Positions 1 to 6,127 of a stretch of DNA of 7,448 nt are shown in pieces. The DNA is from Desulfobacterales bacterium. Lineage in GTDB: Bacteria; Desulfobacterota; Desulfobacteria; Desulfobacterales; JAUCGF01. The stretch covers positions 1 to 7,448 of the forward strand of contig JAOZRC010000257.1 of the NCBI GenBank assembly GCA_029940345.1. The letters run 5' to 3'. The translations under genes were made by a program, and so were the position numbers. The notes under the pieces were generated by a model that had not been told where the DNA came from, searched no databases, and saw only the letters and a program-made list of their open reading frames with translations. Numbering within the stretch: position 1 is the stretch's first letter; every line of letters begins with the position of its first letter.

Positions 1-1166
1 AGTTCCTGACCGGCAAAACGCTTCCGCTGGATGACGTGAAGCGGGGCAACTACATCGATCTGCTCGAACCGGACAAATACCACACCTCCGCCTCGGCCCG
101 TCAGATTCGCCGTCAGCGAATCAACGATAATTTGCCAGGTGATCGATATTTTTGCCCGACGGTTCGCCGCACCCAAACCCTTCGCGATTTTGAAACAGCC
201 GATTTTCCCGCGCAATGCCGTCAGGTCGTGTCTGCCTATTCTCCGGAATTGCTGAGAAGGGCGCTTGGCTATCTCTACACCAGGGAGACAAAAGCATCTT
301 TTGAGATCGAACATATCTGGCCTGCATCGACCCGCGTCGAGCGCTTTGCAGCGCTGCTCCAACTGGCCGAGCGAGACGATTTCTGCGAAAAAACGCGCTT
401 GATCGAACTTCAGAATCGTATTGTCGATTCTCGGTTTCGTGATTCCGACTACCGGGCGAGCCAGAATTATGTGGGAGAGACAATCGTCCGACGGAAGGAA
501 AAAATACACTTCGTATCACCGAAACCTGAAGATTTGCCCAATTTGATGAAAGGCCTGATAGCCGCTCATAAGCGCATGGAAGCTGGCGGCGTCCCCGCCG
601 TGATTCACGCGGCCGTTATCGCTTATGGGTTCGTTTTTCTGCACCCGTTCGAGGACGGCAATGGTCGAATCCATCGTTTCCTGATTCATAATATTCTTTC
701 CCGCCGAGGCTTTACCCCCGCAGGCGTCATGTTTCCCATATCGGCGTCCATGCTGAAAAAACCGGCCGACTATGACGCCTCCCTTGAAGCATTCTCCCGG
801 CATCTTATGGCTTTGGCAGACTATTCGCTTGATGAAGAAGGCCTCATGACGGTTCACAACGATACTGCCAGGTGGTACCGCTATATTGATATGACGTCTC
901 AGGCGGAGGCGCTCTTCAGGTTCATTGAACAGACCATTGATATGGAACTCACCCGCGAACTGGCGTTTTTGGCCAACTACGATAAGGCCAAAAGAGCCAT
1001 TCAGGAGATCGTGGATATGCCCGACCGCAAGATCGACTTGCTTATTCGCTTGTGCCAGCAAAACAATGGCAAACTCTCATCAAAAAAACGCGCGCGTCAC
1101 TTCGCTTTCCTGTCGGATGTGGAAATCGCCCGTATGGAACACACCGTCAGGGACATTTACGGCTAA
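1..1166 (+). CDS. Fic-domain protein, probable AMP-transferase (5' partial)
   Basis: The reading frame is already open at base 3 and runs to TAA at 1164-1166, giving 387 visible residues. A GTG at 36 could be called as a start, but coding-like sequence (FLTGKTLPLDDV) precedes it in frame and no Shine-Dalgarno is seen, so the true start is probably left of the window. Counting from base 3, the Fic core motif HPFEDGNGRIHR lies at residues 214-225 with the catalytic His214 and the phosphate-binding GNGR intact. An N-terminal helix carries SFEIEH (99-104), which fits the class II inhibitory motif [S/T]xxxE[G/N] except that His replaces Gly/Asn; Glu103 would be the autoinhibitory Glu. A helical, charged C-terminal region follows (about 290-387). 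Known family members transfer AMP (sometimes other groups) from nucleotides to Ser, Thr or Tyr of target proteins. The target is not visible here. No antitoxin gene is seen next to it. It converges on the response-regulator gene and appears functionally unrelated to it. Confidence 0.9.
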   Translation, partial: FLTGKTLPLDDVKRGNYIDLLEPDKYHTSASARQIRRQRINDNLPGDRYFCPTVRRTQTLRDFETADFPAQCRQVVSAYSPELLRRALGYLYTRETKASFEIEHIWPASTRVERFAALLQLAERDDFCEKTRLIELQNRIVDSRFRDSDYRASQNYVGETIVRRKEKIHFVSPKPEDLPNLMKGLIAAHKRMEAGGVPAVIHAAVIAYGFVFLHPFEDGNGRIHRFLIHNILSRRGFTPAGVMFPISASMLKKPADYDASLEAFSRHLMALADYSLDEEGLMTVHNDTARWYRYIDMTSQAEALFRFIEQTIDMELTRELAFLANYDKAKRAIQEIVDMPDRKIDLLIRLCQQNNGKLSSKKRARHFAFLSDVEIARMEHTVRDIYG

Positions 1167-1318
1167 AGCCGATTTGTAACTCCCTTGGGGAAGTCATTAA
1201 ACAACGTTCCCTATTCCTTTAAAAAATTTAGCAAAAAATAAACTACCCAAATCCAAAATCGTCATATCCCGTACTGAAACAAGATTGAAAGATGTATTCA
1301 TTTTCAGCAAACACAGCA

Positions 1319-2653
1319 CTATTTTAATTTTTTTAACAGGGTTTTCCTGTCAATTTTCAAAATTCTAAGGGCTTTGGCCTTATTCCCGCCGGTCTGTTCA
1401 ACGACATCCCGGATATATTTTTTTGACATATCTTCCAGGCTGAGATTGAGGCGCTGATCACAAGAGATATTAAATTTCATTATGTCAGGAAAATTCACAC
1501 TGTCGATATGATCTTTATCATTCATTATCAGATTTCGATGCATTAGGTTTTCAAGCTCCCTGACATTGCCGGGCCATGAATATTTTTTCAGAGCGATGAT
1601 GGCCTTATCGGTAAATTCCGGTTCTGTTTTTCCAAGCTCTTTGGCGTATTTTAAGGCAAAATGTTTGGCAAGAAAAATGATATCATCTCCGCGATCCCTG
1701 AGTGGGGGGATGTCAATATTGATAACATTTAAACGGAAAAACAGATCCTGACGGAACTGGCCTTTTTCAACCAGGTCTTCCAGGTTTTTATTGGTTGCCG
1801 CAATAATTCTGACATCAACTTTTTTTGTCAGAGTTTCCCCGACCCGGCAAATTTCTTTCTCCTGTAAAACCCTGAGCAGTTTAGCCTGAAGTTCTGACGG
1901 TAACTCACTGATTTCATCTAAAAAAAGGCAGCCTTTTTCAGCCGCCTGGAAAAACCCTTTTCTGTGTTGCACAGCCCCTGTGAATGCTCCTTTTACATGT
2001 CCGAACAATTCACTCTCAAAAAGGCTGGCAGGTATGCCAGGGCAATTGATCGGAATAAAAGGATAAACAGATCTTGCCTTGTGATTATAGTGAATCGCGC
2101 GGGCCACCAGTTCTTTGCCTGTACCGTTTTCTCCGGTAATTAAAACGATCGCATCGTTTTGGCAGGCTTTTTCAATCTTTGAATACATCTCAAGCATATT
2201 TTGGGATTGACCGATAATGCCGAACCGCGTCCAAGTGTCATCATATATCACGGCCAGGTCTGTATTTTTCTCTTTCAGTTTTCGGATACTCTTGTTCACC
2301 GCATCAAGAAGTTCCTTATCTGTGAACGGTTTGGTAATGTATTCATCCGCCCCTTCTTTCATGGCAGCCACCGCACTGTTAATAGAGCCATATCCTGTCA
2401 GCATGATAATGCAGATATTCTGCAAATGATCCCGAACATATTTTATCAGTTCAAGACCGGTATGTTTCGGCATTTTATAGTCAGTGATTAAAAGGTCAAT
2501 ATCCTGCCTTGAAAGGATTTCTATGGCATCATTCACGCTGTGTGCTGTAAATATATGGAACCCGGCCATTTCAAGGTTTCTTTGGATCACTTCGCAGGTG
2601 ATGATATTATCATCAACAATGAGAATTATTTCTTTATCGTACTGATCTGACAT
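1319..2653 (-). CDS. Sigma-54-dependent response regulator (NtrC/AtoC type)
   Basis: This 444-aa protein has the full NtrC layout. The receiver domain (about 8-122) has acidic pocket D14/D15, phospho-acceptor D58 in TDYKMP, T86 and K108. The AAA+ domain (about 145-385) has Walker A GENGTGKE (174-181), ESELFGH (213-219), the sigma-54-contacting loop GAFTGA (222-227) and Walker B LFLDE (D246, E247). A Fis-type helix-turn-helix occupies about 405-444. It should bind DNA upstream of a promoter, oligomerise when phosphorylated, and use ATP to open sigma-54 RNA polymerase complexes. An in-frame ATG eight codons upstream (2677) is rejected: GGAGG at 2661-2665 sits 7 nt before the ATG at 2651-2653. 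The gene overlaps the kinase stop by one base (TGATG), so the two are almost certainly translated together and form a cognate pair. The gdhA-operon promoter nearby is the obvious candidate target, which is inference. Family assignment is very secure; the physiological signal is unknown. Confidence 0.96.
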   Translation of the reverse strand: MSDQYDKEIILIVDDNIITCEVIQRNLEMAGFHIFTAHSVNDAIEILSRQDIDLLITDYKMPKHTGLELIKYVRDHLQNICIIMLTGYGSINSAVAAMKEGADEYITKPFTDKELLDAVNKSIRKLKEKNTDLAVIYDDTWTRFGIIGQSQNMLEMYSKIEKACQNDAIVLITGENGTGKELVARAIHYNHKARSVYPFIPINCPGIPASLFESELFGHVKGAFTGAVQHRKGFFQAAEKGCLFLDEISELPSELQAKLLRVLQEKEICRVGETLTKKVDVRIIAATNKNLEDLVEKGQFRQDLFFRLNVINIDIPPLRDRGDDIIFLAKHFALKYAKELGKTEPEFTDKAIIALKKYSWPGNVRELENLMHRNLIMNDKDHIDSVNFPDIMKFNISCDQRLNLSLEDMSKKYIRDVVEQTGGNKAKALRILKIDRKTLLKKLK

Positions 2654-2665
2654 CAATTTTCCTCC
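2651..2665 (-). promoter_or_regulatory. Shine-Dalgarno and TGATG stop/start overlap between kinase and regulator
   Basis: The complement of 2661-2665 is GGAGG, 7 nt upstream of the ATG at 2653-2651. The kinase stop TGA (2655-2653) shares its A with that ATG. This decides the start of the regulator and implies translational coupling with the kinase. Confidence 0.85.
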
Positions 2666-3840
2666 AGGGGTAAGCATACTTCAAAAATAGTTCCTTTACC
2701 CGGTTCACTGCTGACTTTGATGTCTCCGTTATGGTTCCGGATAATGCCATAAACAACAGAAAGGCCTAACCCCGTCCCTTCACCCACATCTTTTGTTGTA
2801 AAAAATGGCATAAATGTTTTACTGATATTGTCAGCTGGTATCCCGATCCCGGTATCTTCAATGGCTAAGACCGCATTTTTGCTGTTCTTTCTTGTGACGA
2901 TTATCAATTTGCCACCATTTTTCATTGCCTGGATTGCATTAATTGTCAAATTCGTAATGACCTGTTTGATTTGATTGGGATCTGCGGTAACAGTTATATT
3001 TTCAGTATATTGCCTTATTATTTCGATTCCTTCTTTGATACATCTTGCTTCTAAAAATGTGATACTGTTGTCAATCACTTCATTGATGTTGATTTTTTCT
3101 TTGGAGAGTGGTGATTGGCGGGAAAATTCCATTAATTTTTTAATGATTTCCCGGGAATATATGACACACTCTTCAATTTTCTCAAGGTCTTTTTGCGCCT
3201 GATCCGGCATTTCAGGCAATTTCAGTGACAGTTGAGCCAGACCGAGTATGTTTCCCAACGGTTCGTTCAATTCGTGGGCAACCCCTGCGGCAAGCTGACC
3301 AATGGTTGCCAATCGGTCGGCATGCAAAAGCTGCTGCTGAATGAGTTTTCCATTCTCATTATCGCGCTGCTTTTCAAGATAAAAACTGATAATATCAGCA
3401 ATACCCTTAAGCAAATTTTTTTCTTCAATCAGAAAAGGATCATCAGATTCCGAAGCCAGTCCGGGTTTGTAAAAAACTTCTATAGCCCCCACAATCACAG
3501 TTTCTACGAAAATCCTTTCACTTTGGACGACTCCGGATTCAAAAAAACCGGGTGAAAGATATTGATTATCCTTAAAAGTGATACGGGCGCAGGATTCTTT
3601 TGCATATTGCCATCCATGGGGGACAATACGGACAATTTTATCCAGCGCCGCATCTGTGTCACTTTCAATAACCACATACTGGGCAACCTGATACAGACAG
3701 TTGAGCTCCTTTATTCTTTCTCCTTCATTTCGGAAGACCCTTTTATACTCATCATAAAACCGTTCCAGTTTTACATTCCGTTGTTGTAGTTTTTCAATGA
3801 GTTGCCGCTGTTTCTCAACTCGGTTGTCTATGATTTCCAT
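2653..3840 (-). CDS. Soluble GAF-domain sensor histidine kinase
   Basis: This is a 395-aa protein with no membrane segment or signal peptide, so it is a cytoplasmic sensor. Residues about 1-45 are charged and heptad-like (probable coiled coil). About 45-157 look like a GAF-type sensory domain, recognised by general pattern only, with no ligand residues identifiable. The DHp domain carries the H-box GVAHELNEPL with phospho-acceptor His189. The ATP-binding domain has the N-box (N297-N301), G1 DTGIGIP (329-335), F-box PFFTTK (345-350) and G2 GEGTGLGLS (353-361), so it should be active. It overlaps the response-regulator gene by one base and is its expected partner. It lies 104 bp downstream of gdhA on the same strand. 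The start ATG at 3840 has no good Shine-Dalgarno in the A-rich bases before it, and no alternative start with a better one was found, so initiation is probably weak or depends on read-through. A poor sigma-70-like pair (CTGACA, 17 bp, GATAAA; 3849-3877) would give an almost leaderless message. Confidence 0.95.
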   Translation of the reverse strand: MEIIDNRVEKQRQLIEKLQQRNVKLERFYDEYKRVFRNEGERIKELNCLYQVAQYVVIESDTDAALDKIVRIVPHGWQYAKESCARITFKDNQYLSPGFFESGVVQSERIFVETVIVGAIEVFYKPGLASESDDPFLIEEKNLLKGIADIISFYLEKQRDNENGKLIQQQLLHADRLATIGQLAAGVAHELNEPLGNILGLAQLSLKLPEMPDQAQKDLEKIEECVIYSREIIKKLMEFSRQSPLSKEKININEVIDNSITFLEARCIKEGIEIIRQYTENITVTADPNQIKQVITNLTINAIQAMKNGGKLIIVTRKNSKNAVLAIEDTGIGIPADNISKTFMPFFTTKDVGEGTGLGLSVVYGIIRNHNGDIKVSSEPGKGTIFEVCLPLEEN

Positions 3841-3875
3841 TTAGTTTTTTTATCCGTTATAATATCGCTTCTGTC

Positions 3876-3905
3876 AGTTCCATACCGGGGATCCGGTATG
3901 GAACT
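3876..3905. repeat. Perfect 13-bp inverted repeat between gdhA and the kinase gene
   Basis: AGTTCCATACCGG (3876-3888) is matched exactly by CCGGTATGGAACT (3893-3905), with GGAT between them. It begins 40 bp after the gdhA stop and ends 36 bp before the kinase ATG. Neither strand has a T-run after the hairpin, so it is not a standard intrinsic terminator, though it could slow polymerase or protect the gdhA mRNA end. Each arm holds TTCCATA, also present in both dyads upstream of the gdhA operon, so an operator for the neighbouring response regulator is a reasonable alternative. The sequence structure is certain; the role is unknown. Confidence 0.8.
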
Positions 3906-3944
3906 TAAAGTGGAAAAATAATCTATATTCAAAAAAAGTCAATA

Positions 3945-5285
3945 TCAGGTTAATCCCTGGTCCAGCATCGCATCTGCCACACGCCGGAATCCGGCCACAT
4001 TTGCCCCGAACACATAATTCCCTTTTTTATCAAACTCACAGGATGTTTCATAACATTGGTCATGGATATGCTTCATCACCTGGTGGAGTTTCTGATCAAC
4101 CTCGTCTTTGGTCCAGTTCATAAAATTGGCATTTTGTGCCATTTCAAAACACGAGCAGGCCACCCCTCCCGCATTACATGCCTTTGCAGGAGCATAAAAA
4201 ATATCAGCGTTTTCCAGAAACTCCATACCATCCAGCGTCACGGGCAGGTTTGCCGCTTCTACAAGGCATTTGACACTGTTTTTTACCAAGATTTTTGCAT
4301 CATCAAGGTCAAGTTCGTTTTGTGTCGCGCAAGGGAATGCGATGTCGCACGGGATTATCCAGGGCCGTTTGCCCGGATAAAACTTCACCTTGAAATGATC
4401 GGCATAATCTTTGACAACATCATTCCCGCTCAACCTCAGTTTCAGCATGTAGTCGACTTTTTCGCCAGTAACACCATCCGGATCATGGATAAATCCGTCC
4501 GGCCCCGAAAGGGTGATTACCTTGCCGCCAAGCTCATTGACCTTTTTTACAACACCCCAGGCTACATTTCCAAAACCGGAAACCGTCACAACCTTGCCAT
4601 CAAGATTATCGTCAATATTTTTCAGCATTTCCTCGGCAAAATAGACCACCCCATATCCTGTGGCCTCGGGCCTTAAATAGCTTCCACCCCATGAAATGCC
4701 TTTGCCTGTCAAGACACCTTCAAAAGACTTGGTTATTCGGCGGTACATTCCGAAAAGATAACCGATTTCCCGAGTTCCCACCCCGATATCACCTGCCGGA
4801 ACATCCGCAGATGCTCCGATATGCCTTGAAAGTTCCAACATGAAACTTTGGCAAAAATTCATTATTTCATTATCGGACTTGCCTCGCGGACTGAAATCGG
4901 ATCCGCCTTTGCCACCGCCTAAAAGCAGGCCGGTCAAGGCGTTTTTGAAAATCTGTTCAAACCCGAGACACTTGATAATGCTTAAGCTGACCGAAGCATG
5001 GAATCGAAGTCCTCCTTTATAGGGGCCCAGCACATTATTAAACTCAACACGATGTCCTGTATTGACCTGAACCCGCCCCTGATCGTCTTTCCATGGCACC
5101 CTGAAACTGATTGACCGGTCCGGTTCGATCAATTGTTCAAGTATCCGGTTGTTTTGATACACCAAATCAGAATCAAGCACCGGTGTGATGGATTTAAACA
5201 CTTCTGCCACTGATTGAATGTATTCCTTTTCCCAAGGATATTTTTCTGTGAGCATTCCCAAAACGTTATTTGTATACGTGTTCAT
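3945..5285 (-). CDS. gdhA: Glutamate dehydrogenase, hexameric bacterial type (NAD(P)-dependent)
   Basis: This 446-aa enzyme, full length for the bacterial hexameric family, interconverts glutamate with 2-oxoglutarate and ammonium in the cytoplasm. Visible sites are the substrate-binding lysine in GPYKGGLRFH (K90), K114, the catalytic lysine in GGGKGGSDF (K126) and the catalytic Asp in PAGDIGVG (D166). The Rossmann domain has the GFGNVAWG turn (237-244) and TLSGPDG (258-264). Phe238, Trp243, Pro262 and Asp263 match the positions remembered as setting NAD preference in the Clostridium symbiosum enzyme, so NAD use is plausible although annotation pipelines often call this family NADP-specific. 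AGGAGG (5292-5297) lies 6 nt before the ATG. The Cys-rich gene ends 17 bp upstream, so the two form an operon, and a sigma-54 promoter precedes that gene. Control by nitrogen or 2-oxoglutarate status is a reasonable guess, not shown by the sequence. Confidence 0.97.
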   Translation of the reverse strand: MNTYTNNVLGMLTEKYPWEKEYIQSVAEVFKSITPVLDSDLVYQNNRILEQLIEPDRSISFRVPWKDDQGRVQVNTGHRVEFNNVLGPYKGGLRFHASVSLSIIKCLGFEQIFKNALTGLLLGGGKGGSDFSPRGKSDNEIMNFCQSFMLELSRHIGASADVPAGDIGVGTREIGYLFGMYRRITKSFEGVLTGKGISWGGSYLRPEATGYGVVYFAEEMLKNIDDNLDGKVVTVSGFGNVAWGVVKKVNELGGKVITLSGPDGFIHDPDGVTGEKVDYMLKLRLSGNDVVKDYADHFKVKFYPGKRPWIIPCDIAFPCATQNELDLDDAKILVKNSVKCLVEAANLPVTLDGMEFLENADIFYAPAKACNAGGVACSCFEMAQNANFMNWTKDEVDQKLHQVMKHIHDQCYETSCEFDKKGNYVFGANVAGFRRVADAMLDQGLT

Positions 5286-5302
5286 AAATTTCCTCCTATG
5301 TG

Positions 5303-5581
5303 TTATCTATATTCTTCACAATACAATACATCAGCATCTGTTTTTTGCAGATGACATATTTCAACATCTTCACAATTGCTGCAAATTCCTTTCAGCGTCA
5401 GGTCTATCGGATGTTCAGCCTTTTTAATAACCCTGGTGATATTGTTTTTTGGTTCAGACGGATCTGTACAAGTAAACTCTTCACAAAAAATGATGGGTTT
5501 GGTGTGATTCACACGATAACCACATTGATCCGCATTTAAACAATTGATGCAAAGACCTGCTATTTGTATTTGTTCTTTCAT
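5303..5581 (-). CDS. Small Cys-rich protein with duplicated four-cysteine motif
   Basis: This 92-aa soluble protein has no signal peptide or membrane segment. It contains two copies of a G-[LI]-C-x-N-C-x5-C-x(11-12)-C-E-E-[FY] pattern: Cys11, 14, 20, 33 and Cys67, 70, 76, 88, with C-E-E-F/Y closing each copy. The spacing suggests that each copy binds one zinc or iron ion as a knuckle or rubredoxin-like site, and the copies look like an internal duplication joined by a polar linker (about 39-64). Cys38 is outside the pattern. A perfect AAGGAGGT Shine-Dalgarno (5585-5592) sits 3 nt before the ATG (GGAGG is 4 nt away), and the gene ends 17 bp before gdhA, so it is real and co-expressed with it. 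I do not recognise a named family. A metal- or redox-responsive partner or regulator of GdhA is possible but is inference only. It is the first gene behind the predicted sigma-54 promoter. Confidence 0.85.
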   Translation of the reverse strand: MKEQIQIAGLCINCLNADQCGYRVNHTKPIIFCEEFTCTDPSEPKNNITRVIKKAEHPIDLTLKGICSNCEDVEICHLQKTDADVLYCEEYR

Positions 5582-5599
5582 AATACCTCCTTTTTTAAA

Positions 5600-5658
5600 T
5601 TTTATTTATAATTTTATTTATAATTTTATTTATAATTTTATTTATAATTTTATTTATA
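5600..5658 (-). repeat. 12-bp tandem repeat (TTTTATTTATAA, about 4.9 copies) in the predicted 5' leader
   Basis: On the + strand, TTTTATTTATAA occurs exactly at 5600, 5612, 5624 and 5636, followed by an 11-base fifth copy at 5648-5658. There are no mismatches within the array. As transcribed toward gdhA, the unit reads TTATAAATAAAA. The sigma-54 promoter predicts a start near 5653, so nearly all of the array would be in the mRNA leader, ending just before AAGGAGGT. Such an A/U-only leader would be largely unstructured. It could favour ribosome (S1) or Hfq binding, or RNase E attack. Perfect copies also make length change by slippage likely. Confidence 0.95.
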
Positions 5659-5663
5659 TAAAC

Positions 5664-5679
5664 AGCAATTTTCATGCCA
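5664..5679 (-). promoter_or_regulatory. Sigma-54 (RpoN) -24/-12 promoter of the Cys-rich/gdhA operon
   Basis: The - strand reads TGGCATGAAAATTGCT. Compared with the consensus TGGCACG-N4-TTGCW it has one mismatch, and the GG and GC are exactly 10 bp apart (GG at 5678-5677, GC at 5666-5665). Transcription should begin near 5653, about 70 nt before the ATG at 5581. The candidate activator is encoded downstream of gdhA. Confidence 0.8.
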
Positions 5680-5708
5680 TGTCTTAAAAATTATTTTAAA
5701 ACGTTATA

Positions 5709-5721
5709 TTTCAATTAGTTA
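5709..5721 (+). promoter_or_regulatory. Possible IHF site between promoter and activator dyads
   Basis: TTTCAATTAGTTA matches the IHF consensus WATCAANNNNTTR at all but one defined position. It is centred near -62 from the predicted start, where IHF commonly bends DNA at sigma-54 promoters. The region is AT-rich, so a chance match is quite possible. Confidence 0.3.
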
Positions 5722-5758
5722 GAATGTTTGAGGGCCGTGGCCATCAACACGGAAGGCT

Positions 5759-5790
5759 GGAAATTTTCCATATACGGGAAATTTTCCATA
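5759..5790 (-). promoter_or_regulatory. Paired dyads, candidate upstream activator sites
   Basis: GGAAATTTTCCATA occurs twice exactly, at 5759-5772 and 5777-5790, 18 bp apart. Each contains the 11-bp dyad GGAAA-T-TTTCC. They lie about 106-134 bp upstream of the predicted sigma-54 start, the usual location for NtrC-family enhancer sites. The 18-bp spacing is short of two helical turns, so two dimers would not sit on exactly the same face. The repeat is certain; binding by the response regulator encoded at 1319-2653 is inference. Confidence 0.55.
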
Positions 5791-5957
5791 CCTTAAACGA
5801 TGATAGGTTCTTGATCACACAAATACTTTACAAGATAGGATTAAGAGGGTGTTAAAATTCAGTGGACTTGGTTCCACTTTGTCACATTAAATTGCAACCC
5901 ATTGAAATTGACAGGGATACCGGTTTTGAATCAAATTATAAAAAAGCTATAAATTAA

Positions 5958-5966
5958 GATAGTTAC
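5958..5966. repeat. Left target-site duplication of the MITE (GATAGTTAC)
   Basis: GATAGTTAC here is repeated exactly and in the same orientation at 6119-6127, directly at the two outer ends of the palindromic element. This is the footprint of an insertion with 9-bp staggered cleavage. Confidence 0.7.
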
Positions 5967-6118
5967 ATGTACAATTCAAGATCGTCGGTTAGCACAAACT
6001 CAGTAGTAGGTCGGATTAGCGATAGCGTAACCCGACATCAACAGACAATATTGTCGGGTTACGCTATCTCTAACCTGACCTACTTTAGTGCATTAACCGA
6101 CGGTCGTGAATTACACAC
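5967..6118. mobile_element. 152-bp MITE-like palindromic element
   Basis: The whole 152 bp is one long imperfect palindrome. The outer ends ATGTACAATTCA and (reversed) GTGTGTAATTCA match at 9 of 12 bases. CGTCGGTTA follows in each arm. The inner arms GATAGCGTAACCCGACA (6021-6037) and TGTCGGGTTACGCTATC (6052-6068) are perfect over 17 bp around a 14-nt loop. A perfect 12-bp palindrome, GACAATATTGTC (6044-6055), overlaps the loop. Exact 9-bp direct repeats flank it, and it has no coding capacity, so it would have been moved by a transposase elsewhere. Sequences of the type GTAACCCGACA are remembered as dispersed repeats in many bacterial genomes; this is recall, not a search. Transcribed, it would form a very stable hairpin between the gdhA control region and the right-hand kinase. 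Confidence 0.75.
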
Positions 6119-6127
6119 GATAGTTAC
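6119..6127. repeat. Right target-site duplication of the MITE (GATAGTTAC)
   Basis: This is the exact direct copy of GATAGTTAC at 5958-5966, abutting the right end of the palindromic element. Confidence 0.7.

Noticed and set aside
1..1166. Fic gene as a horizontally acquired, GC-rich island
   Set aside because: Spot counts are mixed: 55% GC over 601-660 but 45% over 481-540, against 53% in gdhA (4501-4560) and 28% in the kinase (3001-3060). Composition does not separate it cleanly.
1167..1318. Terminator between the convergent Fic and regulator genes
   Set aside because: Only a 6-bp stem with one G-T pair (1179-1194) was found, with no T-run on either strand.
2654..2677. Upstream ATG adding eight residues to the response regulator
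   Set aside because: GGAGG at 2661-2665 fits the ATG at 2653 perfectly and lies inside the longer version; the extension also reads as the tail of the kinase in another frame.
3868..3882. Sigma-54 promoter before the kinase gene
   Set aside because: On the - strand the GG and GC are 11 bp apart, not 10, and the flanking TGGCA/TTGC contexts are missing.
4056..4676. 206-aa + strand ORF opposite gdhA
   Set aside because: It is fully antisense to a well-conserved enzyme gene, shows no recognisable domain and has no supporting ribosome site; it is a shadow frame.
5600..5658. CRISPR array
   Set aside because: The units are contiguous 12-bp copies without spacers and there are no cas genes.
5731..5757. 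Riboswitch or c-di-GMP aptamer around the CCGTG/CACGG hairpin
   Set aside because: A single 5-bp stem with an 8-nt loop, no conserved aptamer core, and located upstream of the predicted transcript.
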